Below are positions 1 to 21,115 of a stretch of DNA of 21,472 nt, piece by piece. Below the pieces are notes generated by a model. That model ran no database searches. It was not told where the DNA came from and worked only from the letters and a program-made list of their open reading frames with translations. The stretch lies in the NCBI GenBank assembly GCA_043381765.1, contig JBHJMP010000101.1, positions 1-21,472 on the forward strand, read 5' to 3'. Position 1 is the first letter of the stretch. Each line of letters opens with the position of its first letter. The position numbers and the translations under genes are program-made. This DNA comes from Collodictyon triciliatum (lineage: Eukaryota > CRuMs).

Positions 1-103
1 TTATTTTTATTATTATTTTTATTATTATTTTTATTATTATTTTTATTATTATTTTTATTATTATTTTTATTATTATTTTTATTATTATTTTTATTATTAT
101 TAT
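1..103. repeat. 12-bp AT minisatellite
   Basis: About eight perfect copies of a 12-base unit (TTATTTTTATTA) run from the window edge to about 103, ending in a short ATT run. The array starts before the window, so its full length is unknown. It lies upstream of the purple acid phosphatase gene. Confidence 0.95.
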
Positions 104-403
104 AACGATACTCTTCTGGACCAAGAAATAGTAAATCTCAACGACTTGCCATCAAACACATGATTCAGAAAATCCACCTTTCCTTTCAACAAGTTTCTGT
201 GTATAAATATGCTGATAAGGATCGTTCATGAATATACAATAAGCGCCACTGCTCTCATATATCCGTCCGTATATATTGGGGGGATAAGCGACAAAAATGC
301 GTATTTGCTATGAAGTGTTTTTGTGTTTGCCCCTTTCTGTGTGGTCCCTTCTACTCACTCAAAGACATAAATCCCTATGTATTATGGTCTTAGCGACCGG
401 AAA
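104..403 (+). promoter_or_regulatory. Upstream region and leader of the phosphatase gene
   Basis: This stretch holds no convincing gene. It contains a TATA-like sequence (TATAAATA) at 202-209, about 195 bases before the chosen ATG, and would carry the promoter and 5' leader of the phosphatase. An in-frame ATG at 377 would add nine residues before the signal peptide. The ATG at 404 is preferred because it has A at -3 and puts the hydrophobic stretch at the very N terminus. The TATA assignment is inference only. Confidence 0.35.
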
Positions 404-3400
404 ATGTCTGTAAGAGTCATCACTTTGATGGCTCTGCTTGCTCTGCAGGCTTATGCGGTCCCCATTATGCAAGTTGGAGGAACCCCTGAGCAGGTCCATG
501 TCTCCTTCACTGGTATCGCCAGCGAATATGTTGTGAGTAGCTTACTTTATTTGCGGTAATCTTAACTTCATTAGCCGTTTTTTTTTTTTTTTCATATTTT
601 TCATTTATCTCTTTTTTTCTTTTCTTTTTCTTTTTCTTTTTCTTTTTCTTTTTCTTTTTCTTTTTCTTTTTCTTTTTCATCATACAACTTCATAACACTT
701 GAAAAACCAACCCCGGCTTGCCCGTCTGTTGCACTAGGTGCAATGGGTTTCCTTCGAGATTTTCCGACCGACTGCCCGCTCCGTAGTCGAGTACGGCTTT
801 TCGCCCGAGCGCCTGAGCTATGTGGCCTCGGCTGCTCCCTGGGAGTTTGTTGAATTACGGTGCAATTCTAGCCGCATCATGCACAGCGTGCCCATCACCC
901 AGCTCATTCCTGGAAGCCCTGCGTACTTCCGTGTCAGCTCTGGTGATTGCATTTTATTTTAATGTGTATTTTTTTCTTTTCTTGTCTTCTCTGCATGTTT
1001 ATACCAAAAGAAAAGGCAATAGATATGTCAATTATATCACGGTGAATTTGATGGATGAAAACGATGAATGTCATTTNNNNNNNNNNNNNNNNNNNNNNNN
1101 NNNNNNNNNNNNNNNNNNNNNNNNNNNNNNNNNNNNNNNNNNNNNNNNNNNNNNNNNNNNNNNNNNNNNNNNNNNNNNNNNNNNNNNNNNNNNNNNNNNN
1201 NNNNNNNNNNNNNNNNNNNNNNNNNNNNNNNNNNNNNNNTGTGTAAACGTCATAAATAATATATTGTATAACGAAAACCATGCACTTTACAGCCTAATCG
1301 CATGTGTAATCGCAACATCTCTGTCATATCCATGATTGTTATTGCTTGTGCAGTATGCTTTTCCTGTTTTCCTTTTCCTTATTTCGCTATTCATATGTAA
1401 ACAGAGGGCAGCATCTGGTCGCCAGTTTATGAGATGTGGGTGGTCAGCGCTGATAAAGGACACAAAATGACTTTCAGTATATTTGGTGATCTGGGCTCGC
1501 GCTATCCACAAAATTCCGTCGGAAAGTTGGTGGCTGATACAAAGATGAGAGTACACGACTTTGTCATTCACCATGGTGATATCGCGTAAGTCATGACGGC
1601 ATCATTTTCATTCGCTCATGCTTGTCTCAATTATTTTTCCCCCTTTATTCGATTGAAAGCGTACGTATCTCAAGTATTGCAATATGTAATATACCGACCC
1701 ATTCTTTTATTTTCTTTACTTCCGGTTTTGAAATCACTATATATTGCCACATATTGCTGCTATGTTTGTTTTTGTGCCATCGTTATCAGTATGGTTTTTT
1801 TTTATAACATTATCATTATAATGAGCTATTGCTCAGTAATGCATGTCGAAGCCTAGGTTTCAAATTTTTCCCTTCATTTATTCCAAAGAAATAGTAAATG
1901 AAATATGTACCCACATAACAATGACTCATTTTGATGATTTTGAATTATTTTAATAATACATCGATATTCGTGGATGATTGATTTTATCTTTCGATATTTT
2001 CTTTTAGGTACGATATTGATGACGATTGCAACCGAGTGGGAGACGACTTTATGAATGCGATACAAGAAATCACCACCAGCGTCCCTTACATGTGGATTCA
2101 AATTATCTTATAAATATATATATTTCCTTTCAATTGGATTTGTATTCCTCTTTGTATTACCTCTTATTATATCCCCTTTTTTCCATTTACTTTAACACCT
2201 TTCATCTAACTATTTACATAAGACTAAAAATAATTCCCAAAACAGGGTTGGTCCTGGAAACCATGAAAACGATGTGAGAGAGACCTATATCAGCTACCTG
2301 AATAGATACAGGGCTCAAGAAATCGTGGGGCGATTAAGTGGCTCCGGCTCCAGCCGATATTACAGCTGGTTTACTTTTATCTCTAATTTTTACATCCCCA
2401 CTATTAAATACACAAGTTTGAGTTTTTTTTTTTCACCCTTTGTTCGACTCAAGGAATCCCACAAACGTGTAGATAAGACAGAATTAATTAGTATACAAAG
2501 AGAGGCTGCTGTGTCTGTATTGTCTTTCCCATTTTTTTTTTCGACTTAAAAGGGAGATGCCACTGGTTCACTTTCTGATGCTTGACACGGATGCGTGGGT
2601 GTATCCCTCTGTCACAAACGAGATTCTACAACCTATGTACGAATTTGCTCGTCGTGACCTTGCTTCAGTCGACCGCAGAAAGACGCCCTGGCTTATCGTA
2701 ATTGGTCACAGGTGGGTGATTTTTTTTATTTTTTTTTTTTATAAAATGTATTTGCATCGTATTATATGAATAAATGTATGTACAAGGAAGTGTTAACCGG
2801 TTGATTTGTTTTTTGTGGTTTGGACATATTCTCTTTTAAGCCATAAAGATTCAATAGTCAACATCATCCTTTAGGTCGATGTATTGCACAGTGGAAAACT
2901 ACAACGAATGTGTGTACGAGGCCGAAAACATCAGATACGGTATCCCCACATCTGAAGGCAGGAAGTAAGTCAGATCCAGTATTACCCAGCACAGGAAAAA
3001 CAGAACAAGAAAAAGAGACGGAAGGAATGGAGACAACTAACTTTTGATGAACTACTAACTCCAATATTTATTCTATCAGCTAAAATATCTCAATGTCTCG
3101 CACTGCACAGATACGGACTCGAAGCTCTGCTTGTTGAATTCGGGGCTGACTTGTATGTTGCCGGCCATACCCATCATAACGAAAGAAGCTACCCGGTCAT
3201 CGACGCAGTTCCTGTGCAGTACGACTTTGTAAACCCCAAGGTAGCTCTCTGATTCCTTCTATGCATGATATTCTCTCAACCACACTCCAAAGACACGCTG
3301 CTTGCCCACAAACACACGATTTATCATTACCAGCACAAACGAAAAGAAGATGATGTGCAGCGATAGTTAAAATAAGAATAAGAAAAATGATAGAACCCGG

Positions 3401-3759
3401 AATCCATCTTCATGATGATGATGATGATATAAGAGTACGAGGATTCCCTCAGGAAAACACACACCAAGCGGCCTTGACTAACACCAACCCAGGCGCCAGT
3501 CCATCTTCTGATTGGCCGTGCTGGAACAGAGTTCATTGCGCTCTTTACGCCTGAGCCGGCCGAGTGGGACGCCTTCCGCGACTTGGCATACACCACAAGC
3601 ATCGGCCGCATCAACATCTACAACGAAACCCACCTGGACTTCACCCAACTGGACGGAACACAGACCGCAGACGTCGTTGTGGACAAGATGCTGCTCGTCC
3701 AGAATAACCACGGGCCCTTCTCGTTCCCGAAGGGCAGGAACTATCCGTCCCAGCAATAA
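404..3759 (+). CDS. Purple acid phosphatase (metallophosphoesterase), secreted, 9 exons
   Basis: Exons: 404-532, 738-942, 1405-1585, 2008-2091, 2246-2368, 2553-2711, 2875-2964, 3111-3240, 3493-3759, all joined at GT-AG with matching phases, giving 455 aa. Residues 1-17 look like a signal peptide (LMALLALQAYA). An N-terminal fibronectin-like domain follows (QVHVSF, SVVEYG). The catalytic domain has all five metal-ligand motifs of the family: FGDLG (Asp140), HGDIAYDID (Asp170, Tyr173), GPGNHE (Asn205), VIGHR (His293) and GHTHHNER (His343, His345). In known family members these bind Fe(III) and a second divalent metal, and Tyr173 gives the purple colour. They hydrolyse phosphomonoesters at acid pH, outside the cell or in lysosomes. 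Length is normal for the family and nothing is missing. Exons 4 and 5 end in weak donors (gtggat, gtttac). The N gap 1077-1239 is inside intron 2. Substrate cannot be told from sequence. Confidence 0.93.
625..678 (+). repeat. (TTTTTC)n in phosphatase intron 1
   Basis: Nine copies of TTTTTC, preceded by looser T/C-rich sequence from about 580. The tract lies about 60 bases before the intron 1 acceptor (AG at 736-737), so it may act as an extended polypyrimidine tract. Confidence 0.9.
1077..1239. other. Assembly gap (163 N)
   Basis: A run of 163 unknown bases inside intron 2 of the phosphatase gene (943-1404). The flanking exons join in phase, so no coding sequence need be missing. Confidence 0.98.
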
Positions 3760-3760
3760 A
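3755..3760 (+). terminator. AATAAA overlapping the phosphatase stop codon
   Basis: The last codons read CAA TAA A, so the stop TAA (3757-3759) sits inside a canonical poly(A) hexamer. A T-rich stretch with repeated TTTTTATG (about 3804-3847) follows 45 bases later and could serve as the downstream U-rich element. Use as a signal is inferred. Confidence 0.4.
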
Positions 3761-4669
3761 GAGGCTCGCAGGCTGCTTCCCAGTGGTGATTTGCATCCGC
3801 TTTGTTTTTTTATGTTTTTTTTATGTTTTTTATGTTTTTTATGTTTCTTGTTTTTGGTCTCGGTTCATAGACAAAGTGGGTAGATCAGCGAACGTCTAAC
3901 TGTTTCTATATATGGAATTTATATAGAATAACTCAATTTTCTGCTTTTAATGACCAAATCAACTAGGCCATCAATCAAGGAATCTATAGACATAAATTTT
4001 ATTAAACATTGGCATACAACTATTAAAACAAAGACCCAGTTTCGATTTTCATAAATGTTAGCAACATGATTGAAGAATTCGATACCAAAAAACGCAAATG
4101 GTGTTTTTCATTCCAATAAAATAATTGCATTTTTTAAACTTCTTCCAAGAATACCTTATAAATATATTCACAGTATATTAGTAAATTTATTTAATTACAA
4201 TACAATTTTCCTCTAGTGGATAATTGTCTTGAATAGTCCATATTCATTGAATGACTGGGGCTCCACATTAAACCGAGCAGATGAATCAGAAACCGCGCGG
4301 ATCATCCAATCAAACGCATCCTACTTGCGCTTGTCAGTCTCGCAGATCGCTCAGAGCTCCTTTAGTCTCCCGTCCTTACTCCCATTTAAAGGCACTGTCA
4401 AAAGAAGACGGATGCGGGCCGAGGCAGGATCAATAAAGCACAGAAGACAGGATTTTCGAAAGCCTTTTTTTTTTTTTTCAGTTGTTTGTCAATAATTTAG
4501 GCCTCCCTCCCCCTTTCAGAGTCATAAACAACTGCTCCAAAACTTATTTTTATTACTCCTCTGATTTTGTTTCAACACACTGTCTTCAGATATGCTTTTT
4601 GTCATTTAATAACTCCATTTTGCACAGAAGTTATACACACCACCCTCAACACACCGCAGATAATCTCCA
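3760..4669 (+). other. Spacer between phosphatase and RhoGDI genes
   Basis: No gene is seen in these 910 bases. 3804-3847 is T-rich with TTTTTATG-type repeats. 3900-4220 is AT-rich without clear features. 4245-4450 has higher GC and contains a CCAAT motif (ATCCAATCA, about 4304-4312), which would suit the promoter or leader of the downstream RhoGDI gene. A T run occurs at 4466-4478. The open frame here has no recognisable protein and crosses the T run, so I do not call it coding. Confidence 0.5.
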
Positions 4670-5806
4670 ATGGCTGAGCGATCTGGCGCACATGATCTCG
4701 AAACAGAGGACGCCTCTGGGTTTGGGTTTACCCCTCTTTTCTGTCATACTCTTCAACCACATCCTTTTATTTTATTTTATTTTATTTTTGTCAAAGGCCT
4801 TTTCTCCATTCGCGGCTCGTTCTCTATATTTAAGACTTTTTCACAGCTAAAGGCAACCTTGTCCACAGTCTTGCATACTAAAGTTTGTTCACACTTATGT
4901 TTTCCACTCCCGTTTAAAACGTTTCAAATTCTACGTTATTTCAGCTACAAAGTCCCAGAGAAGGTTGACATCAAAACCCTCGCCAGCAAAGTAAGCTACT
5001 CTGTTTTCCTGTTCTTGGAAGCCGAATCAGGCCCTTCGCTTTCTTTCTTTGTATACGCTCACAATTAATTCTATTCTCTCTGCCTGAAGGATGCCGACGA
5101 TGAAAGTCTTCGTCGCTGGAAGGCCCAGCTCCTCGCCGGAACTGATCTAGGTTCTCTTGATTCTTGAACAAACGGAATGAAACAAAAAACAAATAAACGG
5201 AAAATGGAAAATGGAAAATGGAAAAGGAAAAAGGAAAAAGGAAAAAGGAAAAAGGAAAAAGGAAAAAGGAAAAAGGAAAAAGGAAAAAGGAAAAAGGAAA
5301 AAGGAAAAAGGAAAAAGGAAAAAGGAAGAAAGAAGAAAGAAGAAAGAAGAAAGAAGAAAGAAGAAAGAAGAAAGAAGAAAGAAGAAAGAAGAAAGAAGAA
5401 AGAAGAAAGAAGAAAGAAGAAAGAAGAAAAAAAGGAAGAAGAAAAAAAGGAAGAAGAAAAAAAAAAGAAAAGGAAGACTTTGAACTTGGATATCAATATA
5501 TAAATAACGAAAATGAAGGAAATAAAACTTTGTCGTAGCCAAGGTCGGAGGAGCCAAGCGCGTGGTTATTTCTGAGCTCCGCGTCATCTGCGAAAACCGC
5601 CCCAAAGGCGACATCGTCTACAAACTGACTCCCGAGACCCTCAACACAATGAAGGAGAATCCTTTCATCCTCAAGGAAAGCTCCAACTACAAAATCGCCA
5701 TCCAGTTTGTTGTCGAGGGTGACATTCTGATGGGACTCAAACACATCAACTGCGTCTACAAGAAGGGCATCCGAAGTAATTGATCACCACAGTCGCAATT
5801 ACAATA

Positions 5807-5855
<49 letters not shown>

Positions 5856-6153
5856 CTATCACCATAACGACAGTCTTCAAGGACACCGAGATGGTTGGCA
5901 GCTTCGGCCCACGCGCAGAACCCTACTCCATTTCTTTCCCTCATCAGGGTTGGGAGCAGGCTCCGTCCGGGATTCTCGGCCGAGGAAACTACACCGCCAA
6001 ATCAAGAGTGGGCACCAATCACAACACATCACAATACATCACAAAATATCACATCATACAGAGTAACACTACATTACACAGTATTGTGACGACGATGACA
6101 CCACCTATCTCGAGTTCGAGTATGGCTTCGAAATCCGCAAGGAGTGGGAATAA
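4670..6153 (+). CDS. Rho GDP-dissociation inhibitor (RhoGDI), 6 exons
   Basis: Exons: 4670-4725 (or 4719), 4945-4990, 5090-5150, 5539-5775, 5874-6007, 6082-6153; about 201 aa (199 with the other donor). RhoGDI family hallmarks appear in order: YKVPEK, the DDESLRRWKAQLL regulatory helix, NPFILKESSNYKIAIQF, GLKHINCVYKKGIR, VGSFGPRAEPYS, APSGILGRGNYTAKSR, then a C-terminal strand ending EIRKEWE. Family members hold prenylated Rho/Rac/Cdc42 GTPases in the cytosol. The N-terminal arm blocks nucleotide exchange and the immunoglobulin-like C-terminal domain takes up the geranylgeranyl tail. Length and ending match the family, so the gene looks complete and functional. The exon 1 donor is ambiguous: gtttgg at 4720 and gtttac at 4726 are in the same phase and differ by two residues. 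Introns 3 and 4 carry large repeat arrays. Confidence 0.93.
5221..5428. repeat. Two-part 7-bp minisatellite in RhoGDI intron 3
   Basis: About 15 copies of GGAAAAA change, through one hybrid unit GGAAGAA, into about 14 copies of AGAAGAA, all in the same 7-base register. Looser GA-rich sequence continues to about 5479. The array fills most of intron 3 (5151-5538) and is purine-only on the sense strand. Confidence 0.93.
5811..5855. repeat. (TCA)15 in RhoGDI intron 4
   Basis: Fifteen copies of a TCA/ATC trinucleotide lie in the 98-base intron 4 (5776-5873), just before its acceptor (CAG at 5871-5873). They make up nearly half the intron. Confidence 0.95.
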
Positions 6154-6154
6154 A
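6149..6154 (+). terminator. AATAAA overlapping the RhoGDI stop codon
   Basis: The final codons read GAA TAA A, again placing the stop inside AATAAA, as in the phosphatase gene. Two more AATAAA hexamers on the same strand, at 6505-6510 and 6555-6560, are equally possible poly(A) signals and would give a more usual 3' UTR. Confidence 0.35.
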
Positions 6155-6319
6155 ACAGCCGAGGCCGACGGGCGGCAGCGAGTGACGGACTTTGACCCTG
6201 GCCTTCTGGCTTTCTGGAGGCGAGGAGGAGGAAGAAGCGCAGCCAGAGAGCGCGCCCACAAACACACACAAACACACTCACTCGCTCACTCACAACAACA
6301 AGCGTTTACGGTCTTAAGA

Positions 6320-6370
6320 AACAAAACAAAACAAAACAAAACAAAACAAAACAAAACAAAACAAAACAAA
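6320..6370. repeat. (AAAAC)n microsatellite
   Basis: About ten copies of a 5-base AAAAC unit, downstream of the RhoGDI stop and probably in or beyond its 3' UTR. Confidence 0.93.
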
Positions 6371-6842
6371 ACACAAAAGAGAAAAAGATAAAGATGGTGA
6401 ACATGACGTGTGTCTTTCATCCGCGCCCTCCCATTTTTCCTCCACGCCGCTTCTTTGCCTCCACAGCCACAGTTACCGCCGCCCATCCATCCCCACCAAC
6501 ATGGAATAAAACCAACCCACAAACACGAGAGTGTGATTAAGAGGGAACGAAGGGAATAAAGAAAAAAGAAAAAAGGGAAATAGCAGGGAAAGACAAACAA
6601 AACCGCAAACAAGGAGCGCAACACAGCACGCAGCCACGACTCGAGGGCGGGGAGGGATTATGATTATGTATGGGAGAGACTAAGTCCACGGCAAACGCAG
6701 CCGCAGCAGCAGAGCAGCCCAGTCCAGCCCGCCCCACAGCAGGGCCAGAGCAAGGGCCGCCAGAATGCCGTAGCGCACCGAAGGCCGCTCAGAGAGCGTC
6801 TGTGCCCTGGGGATGCTCAGAGCGGTGAGTGTGTTTGTCCGG

Positions 6843-6892
6843 TTGTGATTGTGATTGTGATTGTGATTGTGATTGTGATTGTGATTGTGATT
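6843..6892. repeat. (GTGATT)n microsatellite
   Basis: About eight copies of a 6-base unit just beyond the USP-A stop codon, in its probable 3' UTR. On the minus strand it would read as an Asn-His repeat, but in a different frame from the USP. Confidence 0.93.
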
Positions 6893-6932
6893 GTCCCTCT
6901 GCCTTGCCCTCGCTCCTTCTCCTCCTGCTCGA

Positions 6933-12923
<5,991 letters not shown>

Positions 12924-13516
12924 GGTTTGTTGTCTCTTTATCTTTTTCTTTTTTTTCTGTCTTTCTTACTTCTACAGCATATCGGCAGCGTCGTGAGCAT
13001 GTTTATTACGTGCTGATCTTCAAGGGAATTTATTTTTTCTTCTTAAACTAATCTTTGTTTGTTTTCTTGAGGATTAAAAAGAGGAGGAGATGAGAGAGGT
13101 GCTGCATAACAAACAAAGCCATTCTGCCATATTGACTGCATGTTAAACTTTTTTCAAGGCCACAAAAAGGCCGAGACCGAGTCCGCTGTGTCCGCTTTGT
13201 CTTATCCCTGCCCGAATCAGAAATCATCAAGGGTTTTCTCTGAGACGATCAGATCGGAGCCTTGTCGCTGATTCATTCACGCTTCGATAATCCTCGAAAA
13301 TAAATACAATACTAAATTCCACAATTGTCTATTAGTCGTTGATAATACATATTGAGTATCTATGCGTTGTATGAGGGAAGTTAATCCACTGGTAAAAAGA
13401 GGGAAATCTTTTTTTTTTTTTTTTTTGCAGATGTTCTTTTATGCATCCGTCGCTCCTTTGCTCCTCTTTCTTTCCCACACTCTGTTTCTTGTGTTCTGCT
13501 CTTCAGCATCGGCTTA
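12924..13516 (-). promoter_or_regulatory. Spacer between USP-B and USP-A
   Basis: These 593 bases lie between the USP-B stop and the USP-A start, both on the minus strand, so they hold the USP-B 3' end and the USP-A promoter and leader. A minus-strand AATAAA is at 13029-13034, but it is only about 106 bases before the USP-A start. A poly-T run occurs at about 13410-13426. I see no gene here and no clear TATA or CCAAT box for USP-A. Confidence 0.4.
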
Positions 13517-19290
<5,774 letters not shown>

Positions 19291-19389
19291 GATAAAAAAA
19301 AGTGCGCTGTTTCGAAAGAAATTTTCGTTCGGCGTTAAGAGCCGGAAAAAAAGAAAATCAAAGAAAAAAGAAAAAAGAAAAAAAGAAAA

Positions 19390-19485
<96 letters not shown>

Positions 19486-19487
19486 AA
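19390..19487. repeat. (AAAG)n microsatellite upstream of USP-B
   Basis: About 24 copies of AAAG, starting about 100 bases before the proposed USP-B ATG at 19290, thus in its promoter or 5' leader. On the sense strand it is (CTTT)n. Confidence 0.95.
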
Positions 19488-20069
19488 CAATGAAAGAAAG
19501 AAAAGAAAAGAGAGAAAATATATGGCTTCTGGATGCTACGATTGATCAAGAGCTGGATAGAATACGACTATATTTGTTTTTGTGCGTCCTGAAAAAAAAA
19601 AGAAGAGGCTGAAGTTGTGTCTCTCTTGGTCGCTCAGTCCGCTACACGGACTTTGATCACATCGAACGCACGGTTTGACAAATATATTCAATTTCCCACA
19701 ACTTTTTTGCTTTTATTTCGAAGCGGATCCCGCGAGCACAAGCTGATCACCGAAAACGGATACTTCAGCCGCAAAAACCGCAATAAACACCCATTTACAT
19801 ATGCGGAATATAATTGTATAAATCTACTTATCTATTTATATATGAGATTTTTCTCACGAAAATATAAAAATATATAACATAAATTAAATTCGTACTAGTA
19901 GATATAATATTGAGCACGGTGTCTACTCCTTAATCCGGAGGGATTCACAATTGACATGTTTGTAGTGATTAAGGGCGAAGCTGACCAAGCGAGTAACAAT
20001 ATAATCTCATTTGGAAATATTATCTATCTCGTGTATAGATTTAAATCAATATAATCTGGACTTCATGCG

Positions 20070-20075
20070 TTTATT
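20070..20075 (-). terminator. Poly(A) signal of the NDUFAF4-like gene
   Basis: TTTATT on the plus strand, that is AATAAA on the minus strand, lies about 25 bases after the stop codon at 20100-20102. This implies a very short 3' UTR. Confidence 0.55.
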
Positions 20076-20099
20076 TGTTCACTTTTTGAGATGCAGGGC

Positions 20100-21115
20100 T
20101 CAAAGTTGCGCAGTGGCATACTTTTCGTTTGCAGCTTTAGGGATAACAAGGTAATCAGAATAGTTGCGGAGAAGCTTCTCGCTGGCTTGTGGGGATATCT
20201 TGTACTTCTTTGCGAGCTCTGCAGTGCAATCAGTCACTGAGCTTCTTATCTCTTATAAACACTATCGTGATATCAATAAATGGTCTCAAATACACTGTAT
20301 AAGTGTGCATGAATAGTTACCCTCAGGAGATATTCTATGAATGCGATAGTCTTGGAAGAAGGATGACAGCTGGGCAGTGTTCAAAAGACCAGGCTTAAAG
20401 TTGAAGAGTTTTTTCATGTTAATAAATTGGGAGTTTCCTCACTCAATATGATGTAAGAGCGAGAAAGAAAAAAAAAAGAAATAATGAAAGATGAACCACA
20501 AGAAGTTGTTCAAGGGTGCATCATACTAAAGTAATTTATTCAGCGCGAAAAGGCGCGCCATTATTTTCCCCAACAATTATTGATGGGAATATCACACTTT
20601 TATCTTACCTTGTTGGATGTTTCCAGGTCTAAACCTGATGTGACTCCGTGCTTGGGTAGTTTTCTTTGTGTTTGGGTCGCACTCTGGGTTGCGTTGATAT
20701 AAAGTTAACATGGTGAATACCACACAATGAGAAATCCAAAGGGAGCAAAATAAATCAATAAATCAATAAATCAATAAATCAATAAATCAATAAATCAATA
20801 AATCAATACATTAATAAATAATCAGGCACTTACTTTCACTCCATCTGGGGAGTTCTCGTACTTGACCTGCTTGCTCTGAATCATATTGGACAGCGAGCGA
20901 AGATTCATGTCCAGGCCTTTGTCCTTCAGCTCTATCCTCTGCATAATCTCCTGGTCGATGGCAGCCGAAGTCTTTTGCGCAGCCTCTGCCGGTGCGGCTG
21001 TCTTTGGCATGGTTTTCGCTGCGGCTGTCTCGGCTCCTTCGACAGCGCTGCGGGTCACAGTTTGTGCCACTTTTTCGCCGTAGCTTCGTGCGGCTTTCGA
21101 ACCGGTTCCGCCCAT
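20100..21115 (-). CDS. NDUFAF4-like complex I assembly factor, 4 exons
   Basis: Exons, 5' to 3': 20834-21115, 20609-20683, 20321-20393, 20100-20218; 182 aa, with all junctions GT-AG and in phase. I recognise a family layout close to NDUFAF4 (C6orf66): a short Met-Gly start, a basic and Ala-rich N-terminal part, an acidic/basic helix (IDQEIMQRIELKDKGLDMNL, about 53-72), a central RKLPK segment, then LLNTAQLSSFF and a C-terminal helix pair (SPEELAKKYKISPQASEKLL) before SDYLVIP. Human NDUFAF4 is about 175 aa. It acts in mitochondria in early assembly of respiratory complex I, together with NDUFAF3. The start MGGTGS fits the N-myristoylation pattern (Gly2, Ser6), and human NDUFAF4 is also reported to be myristoylated. 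The assignment rests on pattern matching of a weakly conserved family, so the gene structure is surer than the name. Confidence 0.72.
20751..20808. repeat. 8-bp array in intron 1 of the NDUFAF4-like gene
   Basis: About seven copies of an AATAAATC-type 8-base unit in the intron 20684-20833. The array fills over a third of the intron, close to the donor side. Confidence 0.93.

Larger units (their letters stand above)
6154..6932. other. Spacer between convergent RhoGDI and USP-A genes
   Basis: This holds the 3' ends of two convergent genes. 6155-6290 and 6410-6500 are GC-richer than other spacers. It contains (AAAAC)n at 6320-6370 and (GTGATT)n at about 6843-6892. The segment 6683-6800 is GC-rich and open on the minus strand with a hydrophobic translation, but no gene can be supported there. 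No AATAAA is seen on the minus strand downstream of the USP-A stop. Confidence 0.5.
19291..20099 (-). promoter_or_regulatory. Spacer between the NDUFAF4-like gene and USP-B
   Basis: These 809 bases hold the USP-B promoter and leader and the 3' end of the NDUFAF4-like gene. A long (AAAG)n array occupies 19390-19487. The stretch 19600-19790 is of mixed composition, and 19800-20060 is AT-rich. No gene, tRNA or clear core promoter motif was found. Confidence 0.4.

Noticed and set aside
3478-3756. Antisense open frame of about 92 residues over the last phosphatase exon
   Set aside because: Shadow of the coding strand, which encodes the conserved C-terminal part of the phosphatase.
4229-4495. Open frame of 88 residues upstream of RhoGDI
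   Set aside because: No ATG at its start, no recognisable domain, and it runs into a T tract. It fits leader or promoter sequence better.
5071-5614. Long minus-strand frames rich in Phe, Ser and Leu, and plus-strand Lys/Glu-rich frames, in RhoGDI intron 3
   Set aside because: They are translations of the 7-base array. The period 7 repeat is open in several frames, and the region is bounded by a well-supported donor and acceptor of RhoGDI.
19600-20060. Possible tRNA or other RNA gene in the USP-B / NDUFAF4-like spacer
   Set aside because: No cloverleaf, A/B box pair or other recognisable RNA signature could be found by eye.
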